Shown piece after piece: positions 35,402-45,410 of a DNA stretch of 64,000 nt. The notes below the pieces were generated by a model that worked only from the letters and a program-made list of their open reading frames with translations, was not told where the DNA came from and ran no database searches. The stretch covers positions 47,961 to 111,960 of the forward strand of contig NZ_BMNT01000030.1 in NCBI RefSeq assembly GCF_014646695.1. The letters run 5' to 3'. Position numbers and translations under genes: made by a program. This DNA comes from Sphaerisporangium melleum. Lineage in GTDB: Bacteria > Actinomycetota > Actinomycetes > Streptosporangiales > Streptosporangiaceae. Each line of letters opens with the position of its first letter. Position 1 is the first letter of the stretch.

Positions 35402-36625
35402 TCAACGCCCCCGTGGTGCGTCCACCGAGACCGGCCGGCTGCCCCGGCGCGTCCGCCGCAGGTACTCCTCGATCTCGTCGGCGGCCCGCAGGTAGCCCCC
35501 GGCCTCGCGCTGGGCGACCCGCAGGGCGGCCGCCGCGGTCCGGAACCGCGGCTCTTCCAGCAGCCGGCGCGCGAGAACGTTCAGCGTTCCCGCGTCGGCG
35601 TCCCGGGTAGCGATCGACAGACCCGCGCCGAGCTCGACGACCCGCTGGGCCACCACCGGCTGATCCGCGCCCTGCGGGACCACCAGCATCGGCACCCCGG
35701 CGTACATGGCCTCGTTCACGCTGTTCATCCCGCCATGCGTGACGAACAGCGCGGCCCGGGCCAGCACCTCCGGCTGCGGCACGAAGCGGCGGGTGATCAC
35801 ATTGCCCGGCAGCCCGTTCAGCGCAGCCGGATCGACCTCCCCGGTGGAGACGACCACGGTGCCGCCCAACGGCGCCAGCGCGATCGCGAACGCGCGCAGC
35901 AGCCCCGGATCGGCGCTGAACACCGTGCCGAGCGACGCGTACAGCACCGGGTCCCGCAGCCGATCGGCCGGGAACGACGGATCAGGCGGCCGGGCCCCGA
36001 TGCTCGGACCGACGAACCGGTACGGCCTGTCGAACGCGCCTGCGCCCGGCTGGAACGCGGACGAGGTGAACACCAGATTCAGCGGCTGCCGGACGTTCGC
36101 CAGATCGAGCGCCGGCAACCCGCCGGTGTCGTAGCGGCGGCGCAACGCCCGCCGCGACCGCAGGAAGCTCCGGACGACGCGCGGCCTGGCCGCCGCCGAG
36201 GCCAGCAGCTTCCACGACGCACGCGTAGGGCTGGGCAGCTGCCGGTCGAACGCGAACGTGGTGAACAACGCCGCCGCCGGCACCCGCAGCTCGCGGGCGG
36301 CGACCGCGCCCCACGGGCAGGCCGAGCCATGGACGATCAGATCGGGCCGGACCTCGCCCAGATCGGAGAGTACGGCGGGCAGCAGGCCGACGGCGGCGCG
36401 CATGAGCCCGTCCAGCATCGTCACCGGCAGCGGCGGATCGGGCAGCGGCCGGTCACCTCCGGGATACAGCCGCACGTTCGCCCCGGTGGCCGCGATCTCC
36501 CGCGCGAACGCGGGCGAGGTGTGATATGTGACGGCGTGCCCCCGGCGTACGAGCTCGGCGACGACCGGCAACGTCGGATTCACATGCCCGTGCAGCCCGA
36601 CGTTGAGAAACGCGATCCCACTCAC
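35402..36625 (-). CDS. GT1/MGT-type glycosyltransferase
   Basis: 407 residues from ATG 36625 in the ATGA overlap with patatin. GT-B fold: the N-terminal NVGLHGHVNPTLPVVAELV is the hallmark of macrolide/MGT glycosyltransferases, and the C-terminal FVTHGGMNSVNEAMYAGVPM with VPQGADQP is the UDP-sugar binding signature. These enzymes add sugars from UDP donors to lipids, macrolides or flavonoids. With patatin and a lipase-like protein beside it, a glycolipid or lipid-modifying pathway is likely. The specific acceptor is unknown. Confidence 0.92.
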   Translation of the reverse strand: MSGIAFLNVGLHGHVNPTLPVVAELVRRGHAVTYHTSPAFAREIAATGANVRLYPGGDRPLPDPPLPVTMLDGLMRAAVGLLPAVLSDLGEVRPDLIVHGSACPWGAVAARELRVPAAALFTTFAFDRQLPSPTRASWKLLASAAARPRVVRSFLRSRRALRRRYDTGGLPALDLANVRQPLNLVFTSSAFQPGAGAFDRPYRFVGPSIGARPPDPSFPADRLRDPVLYASLGTVFSADPGLLRAFAIALAPLGGTVVVSTGEVDPAALNGLPGNVITRRFVPQPEVLARAALFVTHGGMNSVNEAMYAGVPMLVVPQGADQPVVAQRVVELGAGLSIATRDADAGTLNVLARRLLEEPRFRTAAAALRVAQREAGGYLRAADEIEEYLRRTRRGSRPVSVDAPRGR

Positions 36626-37650
36626 CGGCCACCCACTCCCATCGACTGCTCCGCACTCACCCGCGGCCCCTGTTCCAGCGCACCCTGGCTCAGCAGCCGC
36701 CCCTTCTCATCGGCTTCATCGGCGAGGTCGGCGACCTGCTGCGCTGATTCGAGAGGGCCGTCCGCCCGGTACAGGCCGGGCCCACTGACCCGCAGCCCGT
36801 CCAGGAAGTGGCCCGCCTCGGACGCGGCGGTGTCGATCAGCCGCTGCGCATGGCCGAAGTCCCACGGGGCCGGCCAGGCCTCGACGCCGTTCGGCACCAC
36901 GACGGTGGGAACCTGCCGGGACACCTCGCACAGGTCGCGCTCGATCTGATGGCGCAACAGCAGCAGCCCCGCCCGTGCGGCGACCGCGGCGGCTCGCCAA
37001 GGTGGGGTGACCGGGGGCGGTGTCCGGCTCTCCGGCCCGGTGGACACCACCACCAGGCTGGCCGCCCCGGCCCGCAGAGCAGCCCGTACCGGGACGAACG
37101 CCACCACTCCGCCGTCGATGAGCGTCCGGCCCTCCCGGTCCACCGGGGGCAGGATCCCCGGAATGGCCGTACTGGCCAGCAGAGCAGACGCGAGGTCTCC
37201 GTGGTCGAGCAACACCTCCTCGCCAGTGGCCAGATCCATGGCCACCGCGGTGAAGGGCACCCTCAGCTGCTCGATCAGCGACGGCAGCCCGGCATGGGCG
37301 ATCAGCCTGCGCAGACCGCGATCCGCGAAGACGCTGTCCCGCGCCGGCAGGTAGCCGAGCGGGAACACCTCCCGGCGCCGCGCGTGGGTCCACACCCGGG
37401 CCAGCCACGGCGCGGCCTCGCCCGGATGAGCCGCCGCCGTCGCCCCGTTGAGCGCACCCACCGAGGTCCCGACGATCAGATCAGGAACGAACCCGCACCG
37501 CTGCAGCGCGTACCCGACGCCGACCTGCGCGGCCCCGAACACCCCGCCGCCCCCGATCACCACCGCCACCGGACGCGGCAGGCCGCGCAGGCCGGCCGAA
37601 CCCGATCCTTCGCCTGACCAGGGCGGCATCACAGCATCGCCGCTGGTCAT
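36622..37650 (-). CDS. Patatin-like phospholipase
   Basis: 342 residues from ATG 37650 (MTSGDAVMPPWSGEG) with GAGGAG upstream; the in-frame extension to 37779 (MNASRFGTEIG) is less likely. Patatin features: oxyanion GGGGVFGAAQVGVGYAL, nucleophile GTSVGALNG and the dyad Asp in LIDGGVV. The family hydrolyses acyl esters of phospholipids. It is first in an overlapping five-gene operon (patatin, GT1, membrane protein, lipase-like, NmrA-like) running to 33136. Confidence 0.9.
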   Translation of the reverse strand: MTSGDAVMPPWSGEGSGSAGLRGLPRPVAVVIGGGGVFGAAQVGVGYALQRCGFVPDLIVGTSVGALNGATAAAHPGEAAPWLARVWTHARRREVFPLGYLPARDSVFADRGLRRLIAHAGLPSLIEQLRVPFTAVAMDLATGEEVLLDHGDLASALLASTAIPGILPPVDREGRTLIDGGVVAFVPVRAALRAGAASLVVVSTGPESRTPPPVTPPWRAAAVAARAGLLLLRHQIERDLCEVSRQVPTVVVPNGVEAWPAPWDFGHAQRLIDTAASEAGHFLDGLRVSGPGLYRADGPLESAQQVADLADEADEKGRLLSQGALEQGPRVSAEQSMGVGGR

Positions 37651-38201
37651 GGTGCGACGCTCCTCGTGCCGGCCGCCGCCCCCGGTCTCATCAAAGGCCG
37701 AGGAACCCGATCTCGGCGACATGTCAGATGCATGCATGGTTCGCCTCCCTATCTCGGTGCCGAACCGGCTTGCGTTCACCGGTTAGGACAGGACGGTCAG
37801 AAGGTCTGTGACACCGCCGGCCGCAACGTCCGCCCTTGGACCGGAACCGGCGACGCCGCCCCGCTTCGACTCGGCGGGTCCGTCATCGGCCTGCTCCAAC
37901 ACCCTTCCGGCCAGCCCGCGGAGACCACAGGCCGAGCCGGCCTGTGCGGCACACGGGGTGAGCCGACACGGGCCCGCTCGTGCTGCACGCGGTTCCCGCG
38001 CCTGCCGAGGCCGTTCCGCGAAGTTCGGCGCGTCCAGCACGCCTTTGCCGAGGGCGTGCGGCCGTCCGGTGCGCTTGAGGCTTCGCGGTCCGGCTCCCCG
38101 AAGCAGGGTGGCGGAACGTCCAAAGCGGTGATCATGGCCATGACCTGGGGAGATCTGCATGGTCCGTCCGAAACTCACTCAACGGATCCGAGGATGATTT
38201 A
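37651..38201. other. Intergenic, no gene recognised
   Basis: About 550 bases between the patatin operon and the MarR operator. ORFs on both strands here are Arg/Pro/Ala-rich with no family signature and no ribosome site. The right end is AT-richer and leads into the MarR operator. Confidence 0.45.
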
Positions 38202-38230
38202 GTATCAATCGATACCGTATCGAACGAACG
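38202..38230. promoter_or_regulatory. Paired MarR-type operator before the MarR gene
   Basis: Two adjacent 14-base elements: GTATCAATCGATAC (38202-38215), with perfect GTATC/GATAC arms around 4 bases, and a partial copy, GTATCGAACGAACG (38217-38230), one base later. The same arrangement recurs at 38823-38851. The ATG of the MarR gene is 22 bases downstream, so autorepression is likely. Confidence 0.75.
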
Positions 38231-38251
38231 TATTCCCGGTAGTATTCCTCC

Positions 38252-38737
38252 ATGGTCCCCGACAAGCCTCAAGGTCCCACCGCCTCGCGTGCCACCGGCC
38301 GTCCCGGCGACACATCGCCGTTCGCCTTCGGCCTGCTGCTGCGCAGGGCGCACTGGCGGGCCGCCGCCGCGATCGGGGAGACGCTCCGGCCGCTCGGCAT
38401 CGAGTTGCGGCATTTCGCCGTCCTGCTGGAACTGGTCGACCGTGGCCCTACCCTGCAGCGGGACCTGGTGACGGCGACCGGCTCCGACAAGGCGGGCATC
38501 ATGCGCGTGGTGGACGACCTGGAGCGCATGGGGCTGGCCGTACGCAAGACCGTTCCGGGGGACCGGCGGGTGCGCGCGGTCGAGATCACTCCCCAGGGCC
38601 TCGAACTCTTCGACGCGGCCCACGTGGCCGCGCAGCCGCTGACCGAACGCCTGGTCACCGAACTGAGCCCCGACGAGGCACGGCAACTGAAAGACCTGCT
38701 GACCCGATTCGCCTACCCGGCCGGCGACCAGCCCTGA
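38252..38737 (+). CDS. MarR-family regulator
   Basis: 161 residues from ATG 38252. Winged helix-turn-helix: LRHFAVLLELVDRGPTLQRD then LVTATGSDKAGIMRVVDDLE, followed by the wing GLAVRKTVPGDRRVRAVEIT. It is preceded by a paired 14-base dyad operator and followed by the nitroreductase with an almost identical operator, so it probably represses itself and the nitroreductase. MarR regulators release DNA on binding small phenolic or oxidising ligands. Confidence 0.93.
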   Translation: MVPDKPQGPTASRATGRPGDTSPFAFGLLLRRAHWRAAAAIGETLRPLGIELRHFAVLLELVDRGPTLQRDLVTATGSDKAGIMRVVDDLERMGLAVRKTVPGDRRVRAVEITPQGLELFDAAHVAAQPLTERLVTELSPDEARQLKDLLTRFAYPAGDQP

Positions 38738-38822
38738 ACGCTCAACATCGCTGACCGCAAGGCCGGACCTCCCGGTGCTGTCCGTCCTCAACTCCGACAA
38801 GGGGGCCTTCTTTCCTCAACTC

Positions 38823-38851
38823 GTATCGAATGATACAGTATCAAGTGTTAC
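38823..38851. promoter_or_regulatory. Paired MarR-type operator before the nitroreductase gene
   Basis: GTATCGAATGATAC (38823-38836) and GTATCAAGTGTTAC (38838-38851), two dyads one base apart, in the same layout and period (15 bases) as the element at 38202. It lies 40 bases upstream of the nitroreductase ATG. Confidence 0.78.
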
Positions 38852-38891
38852 GAAGTCCTGGACGCCGTCGAGTAGGGGGAGGCAGGCGATC

Positions 38892-39557
38892 ATGGACGTG
38901 TATCAAGCGGTGACAAGCAGACGAGCGGTACGCCGGTTCACCGACCGGGAGGTCCCCAGGGAGGTGCTGGAGCGCGTACTGTCCGCCGCGGCCTGGGCGC
39001 CGTCCGGGTCGAACATGCAGCCGTGGAACACCTACGTACTGACCGGCAGCCGGCTGGCCGAGCTCAAGAAGCGCGCCATCGAGCGCGCGGCGAGCAGCGA
39101 CCCCAGCGACGAGCGGCAGTTCGAGATCTACCCGCCGGCGCTGAAGTCCCCGTACATCGACCGCCGACTGGCCTTCGGCCGGAGCCGCTACGGCGCACTC
39201 GGCATCCTGCGCGAGGACACCGCGGCGCGCCGCAAGGTCGCCCTCGCCAACTGGGACTGCTTCGGCGCGCCCGCCGCCCTGTTCTGCTACATCGACCGGG
39301 ACATGTGCCGGCCCCAGTGGGCCGACGTCGGCATGTACCTGCAGACCATCATGCTGCTGCTCCGCGCCGAAGGGCTGCACAGCTGCCCGCAGGTGGCCTG
39401 GTCGATGTACCACCGGACCGTGGCGGAGGTGCTGTCACCCCCGCCGGGGCTCGTCCTGTTCTGCGGCATGTCGATCGGCTACGAGGACACCACGGTGCCC
39501 GAGCCCCGCACCGGCAGAGCACCCCTCAGCGAAACGGTCACGTTCATTGAAGACTGA
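38892..39557 (+). CDS. Nitroreductase-family FMN oxidoreductase
   Basis: 221 residues from ATG 38892 (MDVYQAVTSRRAVRRF) with GGGGGAGG upstream; the frame extends to 38775, but that part covers the operator. FMN-binding hallmarks: SRRAVRRFTDREVPREVLE near the start, APSGSNMQPWNTYVL, and the late QTIMLLLRAEGLHSCPQVAW and GMSIGYED segments. Enzymes of this family reduce nitro groups, quinones or flavins with NAD(P)H. Likely repressed by the neighbouring MarR protein. Confidence 0.93.
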   Translation: MDVYQAVTSRRAVRRFTDREVPREVLERVLSAAAWAPSGSNMQPWNTYVLTGSRLAELKKRAIERAASSDPSDERQFEIYPPALKSPYIDRRLAFGRSRYGALGILREDTAARRKVALANWDCFGAPAALFCYIDRDMCRPQWADVGMYLQTIMLLLRAEGLHSCPQVAWSMYHRTVAEVLSPPPGLVLFCGMSIGYEDTTVPEPRTGRAPLSETVTFIED

Positions 39558-39897
39558 CGGGAGCTACCGGGCCGGCCTCTCGGGCGGACTCGGTGCCGGT
39601 GGCCGCTGGTGAGTGAGCACTCTCGTCGACCGGACCCTGGACTTCTACGGTCAGACCGTGCCCGCACCGTTGGTCAGGGCCTTGATCGCTGATGCATGTC
39701 GTGCTCCCAGAGGGTCTGGGGGAGAACCGACCCTTGGCAGCCGGGATCGCTCGACGCGCCCCCTAGTCGGCCGACCCCACATCCGCAGAAAACGCAATCC
39801 GGGTCGCACTACGTCGGAGCCCTGCTACGCGGCTCCTGCGGCGACCTTCCGCTTCCCAACATCCACCACAACCAGCGAAATGGCCGACAGGAGAGAG
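39558..39897. other. Intergenic, possible gene remnant
   Basis: About 340 bases with an ORF in frame with the aldo/keto reductase from GTG 39613 (VDRTLDFYGQTVPAPLVRAL) that then becomes low-complexity. It may be a gene remnant fused in frame upstream. No ribosome site supports translation from 39613. I prefer to start the reductase at 39898. Confidence 0.4.
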
Positions 39898-40836
39898 ATG
39901 ACCGGCAGGGAAGAGATCATCCACAGTGCAGGAACGACCGGCGAGGGAGGGATGACCGGCCGGGAAGAGACGACCGGTGGGGGAGAGGCGAGCAACCGGT
40001 TCCGGCTCGGCGGCGACCGAACGATCGACCGGCTCGGCTTCGGCGCCATGCGCCTGCCCCAGAGCCGCCCGGGCGGACCGGCCCGCGACCCCGAGTCGAG
40101 CCGCGCCGTACTGCGCCGCGCCGTCGAGCTCGGCGTCGACCACATCGACACCGCCGCGTTCTACCGCAGCGAGGACGGCTCGGTACACGCCAACACCCTG
40201 ATCCGCGAGGCCCTGGCCCCGTACCCCGACGACCTGGTCATCGCCACCAAGGTCGGCCCGGTCTTCGGCCCCGGCGGTCCCCGCCAGGGTACGGCCGCCG
40301 ACATCCGGCCCCAGGTAGAGGCCAACCTGGAAAGCCTGGGCGTGGACCACCTCGACCTGGTCTACCTGCGCATCGGCGCGGCCCAGCCCCCGCACGGCGC
40401 CTCGCTCGCCGACCGCTTCGAGGCGCTCGCCGCGCTCCGCGAGGAGGGCCTGATCCGCCACCTGGGCATCAGCAACGTCGACGTCGATCACCTCGCCGAG
40501 GCCCGGACGATCGCCCCCGTCGCGGCCGTCCAGAACAACTTCCACATCGCCAACCGCGACGAGACCGCCGTCCTGGACGCCTGCCGGCAGGCCGGCATCG
40601 CGTTCGTCCCGTTCTTCCCCCTCGGCGGCGGCCGAGCCGACCTCACCGACCCCGCCCTGCTCAAGGTCGCCGACCGCCACGCCGCCACCGTCCCCCAGAT
40701 AGCCCTGGCCTGGCTCCTGACCCTCTCCCCGACAACCCTCGCCATCCCCGGCACCGGCTCCATCCCCCACCTGGAAGAGAACCTCGCCGCCCGCAAGATC
40801 ACCCTCACCGACGAGGACCTCGCCGACCTGGCCTAG
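39898..40836 (+). CDS. Aldo/keto reductase
   Basis: 312 residues from ATG 39898 behind AGGAGAG. TIM-barrel reductase: RLGFGAMRLPQSRPGG, DHIDTAAFYRSED (Asp and Tyr of the tetrad), VIATKVG (Lys), RHLGISNVDV, and the NADP-binding IPGTGSIPHLEEN near the C-terminus. The usual catalytic His position reads LVYLRIGA, with Arg, as in several actinobacterial members. The first 33 residues are low-complexity and contain the block MTGREE twice (residues 1 and 19), so the native start may be the second Met at 39952. It follows the nitroreductase, but with a 340-base gap. Confidence 0.88.
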   Translation: MTGREEIIHSAGTTGEGGMTGREETTGGGEASNRFRLGGDRTIDRLGFGAMRLPQSRPGGPARDPESSRAVLRRAVELGVDHIDTAAFYRSEDGSVHANTLIREALAPYPDDLVIATKVGPVFGPGGPRQGTAADIRPQVEANLESLGVDHLDLVYLRIGAAQPPHGASLADRFEALAALREEGLIRHLGISNVDVDHLAEARTIAPVAAVQNNFHIANRDETAVLDACRQAGIAFVPFFPLGGGRADLTDPALLKVADRHAATVPQIALAWLLTLSPTTLAIPGTGSIPHLEENLAARKITLTDEDLADLA

Positions 40837-40894
40837 AGGCGCAAGACCCAGCACGCGCCGCGGTTTGTCGGTGGCGGGATTTACTGTCCCGGCC

Positions 40895-42223
40895 ATGACT
40901 TCTGCGACGCAGGCGTACACCTACGCCGCGCCCTCCTCCCTTGTCGATGGTCGTCTCGGGCTGGCGACCTCTGGCGGGCGGGCCCTGTCCGGGCCGGCCG
41001 TGGCGCCCCGGTTCTTCAGCGGCGTGGTGACCCAGGCGGCCCCCGCCGCGGCGGCCCTGCTCGGCGTCGCCGATGTGGCGCTGGCCCGCTACCACCAGCC
41101 GCAGCAGCGGCCCGGCTGGGTGCGCGACCCGGTGGTGACGTGCAACGGAGACCGGCTGCGGTTCGAGTCGTTCTCGGCCTGCGGCGGGGTGTACGCCCGG
41201 CTCGACCTGCTGAGCGGCGCGCTCGACGGCGAGGTGTTCGACCGGGGCACCACCAACGTCGACGTGAACGCGCCGCTCCGCGAGGCGCTGGCACGCATCG
41301 GCGCACGCGACCCGTTGCACCTGGGCGTGGGCCTCGACGAGCTGGTCGTGACCACGATGGACGGCGCGGTGGTGGAGAAGAAGGTGCCGCTACCCGAGCG
41401 CTGGCTCCGCGGATTCGCCGAAGTGCAGGTCATGGCCTCGGGCATGGACCAGCGCGGCGAACTGACCGGCATGGCGGCCGTACGGTTCCTGCGCGGGCTG
41501 CCCAAGAAGGGCACGGTCTGGGTGGCGCAGTCGGGGCGTGACCTGAAGATCTCCGACAGCCGGCTTCCGGGCTCGGTCCAGCTCGCCGGCCCCCATCGGA
41601 TCGGCACCCTGCTGCCGCTGCTCCGGTTCGCGAAGTCCCTCCGGGTGTACGGCCCGGCCGACGCCGCCTCCAGCGCCTGGGAGTTGGAGCTTCCCGGCAT
41701 GCGCTACACCCTCACCCTCTCGCCCGAGCGCTGGCGCGGCTTCTCCGGCGAGGGCGCGGTGCTCGACGACCTGGCCACCGACGAGGCCGAGAACGACGCC
41801 GACGTCGTGGGCATGCTGCTCAACTTCGAGCCCGAGGTCGAGATCGGCCTGCTCGCCGACCGGGCGGGCATCCCCGCCGACCGGGTACGGGCCGCGCTGA
41901 CCCAGCTCGGCGTCGCCGGCCGGGTCGGCTACGACCTGGCCGAGGCCGCGCACTTCCACCGCGAGCTGCCCTACGACAAGGACAACGTCATCCTGCTCAA
42001 CCCGCGGCTGGCCAAGGCGCGCAAGCTCGTCGACGCGGGCGCCGTCCACCTCGAAGGCGAGTCGGCCACTGTCCACACATCGGGCGGCGCGCGCCGGGTG
42101 TCGCTCGCCGACGGCTCCTGCACGTGCGAGTGGTGGTGGGACCATCGCGGCTCCCGCGGACCGTGCAAACACGTGCTGGCCGCCCGCATCGTCGCCCGCG
42201 CCGCCGTGGAGGTCTCCCGATGA
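40895..42223 (+). CDS. SWIM zinc-finger protein
   Basis: 442 residues from ATG 40895 (MTSATQAYTYAAPSSL), which I prefer to the upstream start at 40865. The C-terminus holds the SWIM motif CTCEWWWDHRGSRGPCKHV (CxC...CxH), a zinc finger that binds DNA or protein. The middle domain resembles actinobacterial SWIM-family proteins of unknown function. It overlaps the start of the DUF6493 gene (ATGA), a recurrent pair in actinobacteria in my recollection. The same arrangement of SWIM proteins with large partners recurs in gene clusters suspected in stress or conflict responses. Confidence 0.88.
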   Translation: MTSATQAYTYAAPSSLVDGRLGLATSGGRALSGPAVAPRFFSGVVTQAAPAAAALLGVADVALARYHQPQQRPGWVRDPVVTCNGDRLRFESFSACGGVYARLDLLSGALDGEVFDRGTTNVDVNAPLREALARIGARDPLHLGVGLDELVVTTMDGAVVEKKVPLPERWLRGFAEVQVMASGMDQRGELTGMAAVRFLRGLPKKGTVWVAQSGRDLKISDSRLPGSVQLAGPHRIGTLLPLLRFAKSLRVYGPADAASSAWELELPGMRYTLTLSPERWRGFSGEGAVLDDLATDEAENDADVVGMLLNFEPEVEIGLLADRAGIPADRVRAALTQLGVAGRVGYDLAEAAHFHRELPYDKDNVILLNPRLAKARKLVDAGAVHLEGESATVHTSGGARRVSLADGSCTCEWWWDHRGSRGPCKHVLAARIVARAAVEVSR

Positions 42224-45200
42224 CCCTCTGGACCGAGATCAGCGACCTGATCACCCGCAACCAGCTCGCCCACCTGGCCGACCGGCTGGTCACGCTCACC
42301 GAGGAGGAGCGTGCCGAGCTGGGCGGGCAGCTGCCCGGCCTGGTCAAGGAGCTGCGCCGCGTCCGCACCGAGGAGGTGCGCGCTGAGTATCCCGACGACG
42401 TCGAGGACATGGTCTTCTGGGAGGTGGGCGACCTGCTCGACGAACTGGCCGGCGGGCTGCTGCTGACCGGTGTCGGCGTCATCACCGGCCCGGCGGCCGC
42501 GGTGACCTGGATGACCAGCCGCGACGTCAACCGTCGCTGGGCCGAGGAGATCGACGTTGCTCGGGTGTGCCGGGTGGCGGCCACCCGCCCCCTGGAGTGG
42601 CGTCGGGACGTCGCGGTCCGGCTCGCCCAGCGGATACGCCGTCCCGCCGACCGCATCGCGCCGCTGGCCGTGGCCCTGCTGCGCGCGTCCGGCGCCGTGC
42701 CACCCGACCACGACCCGCTGGTGGCCGCCTGGCTGGACGCGCCGAGCGTGGCCGGCGACCCGCTGACCCCCGTACTGCTGCCTCGGATCTTCACCGCCGA
42801 CGGCGCGGGCCGCGCCCTCCGCGATGAGCGGCTGGACCCCCGGCCGACCCGCTGGCTGGCCGCCGCCGCCCGCGAGCTGCCCAGAGATCAGGTGCTGGAC
42901 GGTTGCGTGAGCCGTTTCCTGCGCGGCGGCGAGGCGCAGGACCTGCGGTTCTTCGTCCGGCTGCACACGTTCCTCGACCCCACGCCCGCCGAGTCCGCTC
43001 CTCGCCTGCGCGACTACCTGCGGCTACTGCCTTCGGCCCCGGGCACGGTCGCGAGCTGGCCGCCGCGCAGGTGCGCCGGGCGATGCCACTCGACCACGCT
43101 GACCTGGTCGAGGCGGTCGACGCGCTCACCTTCCGGGACGAGGCCAAGCTCGCCGCCATCGGCCTGCGCTGGCTCGACCAGGCGATCAAGGCCACGCCCG
43201 AGACGGCCGCCGACTTCGTGACCGCGCTGACCACGGCGTACGCGCACAAGTCCTTCGACGTGCGCAACCGCGCGGCCGAGCTGACCCTGAAGTACGCCGA
43301 CCTGCTCACCGGCCACGCCGAGGCGATCCTCGACGAAGCCCGCCACCTCCCCGCCCACCTGGCCGCGAAGCTGGCCGAGCGGTTCGGCGGGGAGACCCCG
43401 GTCGAAGACGCGCCGCCACAGAAGGAGTTCCCGCCGCTCCCCGAACTCCCCGAGGCGCGACGGTTCCCCGAGCCGTCGATCACCCCGAACTACCAGGAGC
43501 GCTGGGTCGGCCAGGAACGCTGGCTCGCGGCCTTCGTCGCCGGCATCGCCGACGACCGGACGGAACTACGCCGCAAGCTCAAGCCGCATGTCGAGCAGGA
43601 CCACGGCCACTGGCGATCCAGGGACGTGCGCGTCAACCCCGCCGACTGGCAGGCGGTGCTGGCCGCCGAACTCGTCACCCCCGGCAGCGTGCCGGAGGTG
43701 CCCCCGATCGCCCCGGAGAAGTTCTGGGACGGCGCGAACCACTCCCTACGAGTACGCGCTCTCACCCGTGGCGAGGAATCCGGCCCGGAGCAGCCCTGGG
43801 GATTCGCGATCGGCGGCGTCTACCGGCCTGGCCGCTACCTCGACGACGACGCCCCGATGCGCGCCTTCTTCATCACCTGGACCAGCGACGACGGCCCCGG
43901 CGCGGCGGTGGCCCACGAGGGCGACCAGCAGATTCCCTTCGCCCAAGGCCGCATCCACCTGAACGGCGCTCCCACCGACCTCGAGCAACCGCGGCACCAC
44001 GATGCCGCGGGATGGATGCGCGGACTGCCGGACAGGCCCCATCCGGTGCGGACGAGGCCCGGCATCCTGTACGACGACTCCGTGGAGGCGATGCCGTCCT
44101 TCATCCTCGAAGACGCCTACGAGCGCATGGCCGAACTCGGCGTCGTCCCCGCGCGGATCGCGGCGATGCGCGCGGGAAAGCAGGTGCCCCCACCGAACCC
44201 GGACGAGCCGCTCGTTGAGGTGACCGTCCTCTTCGTCCCGCCCCGACTGCGTTCCTTCGTCCCCGAGGAACTGCCCGAGCACGACGAGTGGCGACGGCGC
44301 AACCACCTGCCCCACCTCCATCGCGTCTCCCCACTGCACGACTTCCTCCTGCACCGCTACGCCGAACTCGCCGAGGCCCTCCGCAACGACACTCTGCCGC
44401 CGGTGCTGCTGGCCACGCCGACCTGGATGAGCGGCCACCTCGACCCCGACGTACTGGTCGACCGCCTGGAGACCAGCGCCGCCGCCGGCGTGGAACCACT
44501 CCCGGCCGACCTGGCACAGGCACTGCTGCGCTTGCCCCGGGGCTCCCACCCCGCCGCGGCCGACCGGGCCGCCAAAGTCGAATCAGACGCGGCACGCTCG
44601 GCCGCCCGCTGGCTCGCCGGTGACGGCATGGCCGACCCCGAGTGCGGCCACGTGTGGCGCCACATGGTCGGCGCGTCCATGGTCGACTTCGGCGATGGTG
44701 AACCGGAGCACTTCACCGAGGTCAGACTGCAGCCCGTGCTACGAGTGACGGCTCCGACCGGCCATCGGCTGATCGACGAGGTGCTGCTGCGCCAGCCGTC
44801 CGACTGGACGGCCGACGAGTCCGGCGGCACGCTCAGCGCATGGCCCGCCATGCTGCCCTCGCACCGCGAGGTCGTGGCCGTCAACTTCCTGCCCTTCCTG
44901 CTCCGCGGCCACTGGGGCACGTGGACGGCTCCGGCGGAGCTGAACAGCCTGGAGATCGCCCAAGGCCCGCTGGGCGAGTCCACCGCGGTGATCGTCGCCT
45001 TCCTCCTGGCCGGCGGCGTCCCCGGCACGATCCCGGTGATCCTTGCAATGGCCGCCAGAGGCGACCTCCCCGCCGAGGCGATCGGCCGCCAACTCGCCCT
45101 GGTGCTACGCCGCACAAGGCGCGAGACCCGCCCCGCCATCGCCGCCCTCACCGAACTGGCCGAAGCCGGCGCCCACCACGAGGTCTGGCGCATCCTCCGC

Positions 45201-45410
45201 ACCCTGCTCCCCGAAATCCTGCCGCGCGAGGGCCAGCGCATCACCGCAACCCACGCCGACCTCGTAGCCTTCGCCACCGACGTGGCCCACTGGACAGGCG
45301 CCCGCGGCGAGATCCCGATAATCGCCGACTTCGCCAAGAGCCGCCGAACCATCCGCTTCACCCACGAATGCAAACGCCTCCACACCCACCTCACCGCTCC
45401 CACGCCCTGA
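42220..45410 (+). pseudogene. DUF6493-like large protein, frameshifted
   Basis: One protein of about 1060 residues in two frames. From ATG 42220 (MTLWTEISDLITRNQLAHL) the first frame is good coding to about 43050 (RLLPSAPGTVA); the second frame then carries ELAAAQVRRAMPLDHADLV to the stop at 45410. A single lost base between 43051 and 43053 explains the break, since GTC GC-GAG would read Val-Ala-Glu. Both halves have strong codon bias and uniform style, so the event is recent or is a sequencing error. The family has unknown function and follows a SWIM gene. An independent internal start for the second half is unlikely. Confidence 0.8.

Noticed and set aside
33867-35405. Single minus-strand ORF of 512 codons
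   Set aside because: Its first part is a shadow of the membrane protein at 34910-35398; the real lipase-like gene starts at GTG 34913.
35735-36949. Plus-strand ORF of 404 codons
   Set aside because: Antisense to the GT1 glycosyltransferase and patatin genes; no recognisable protein family.
37783-38178. Minus-strand 131-codon ORF
   Set aside because: Low-complexity, no ribosome site, no homologous features; left as intergenic.
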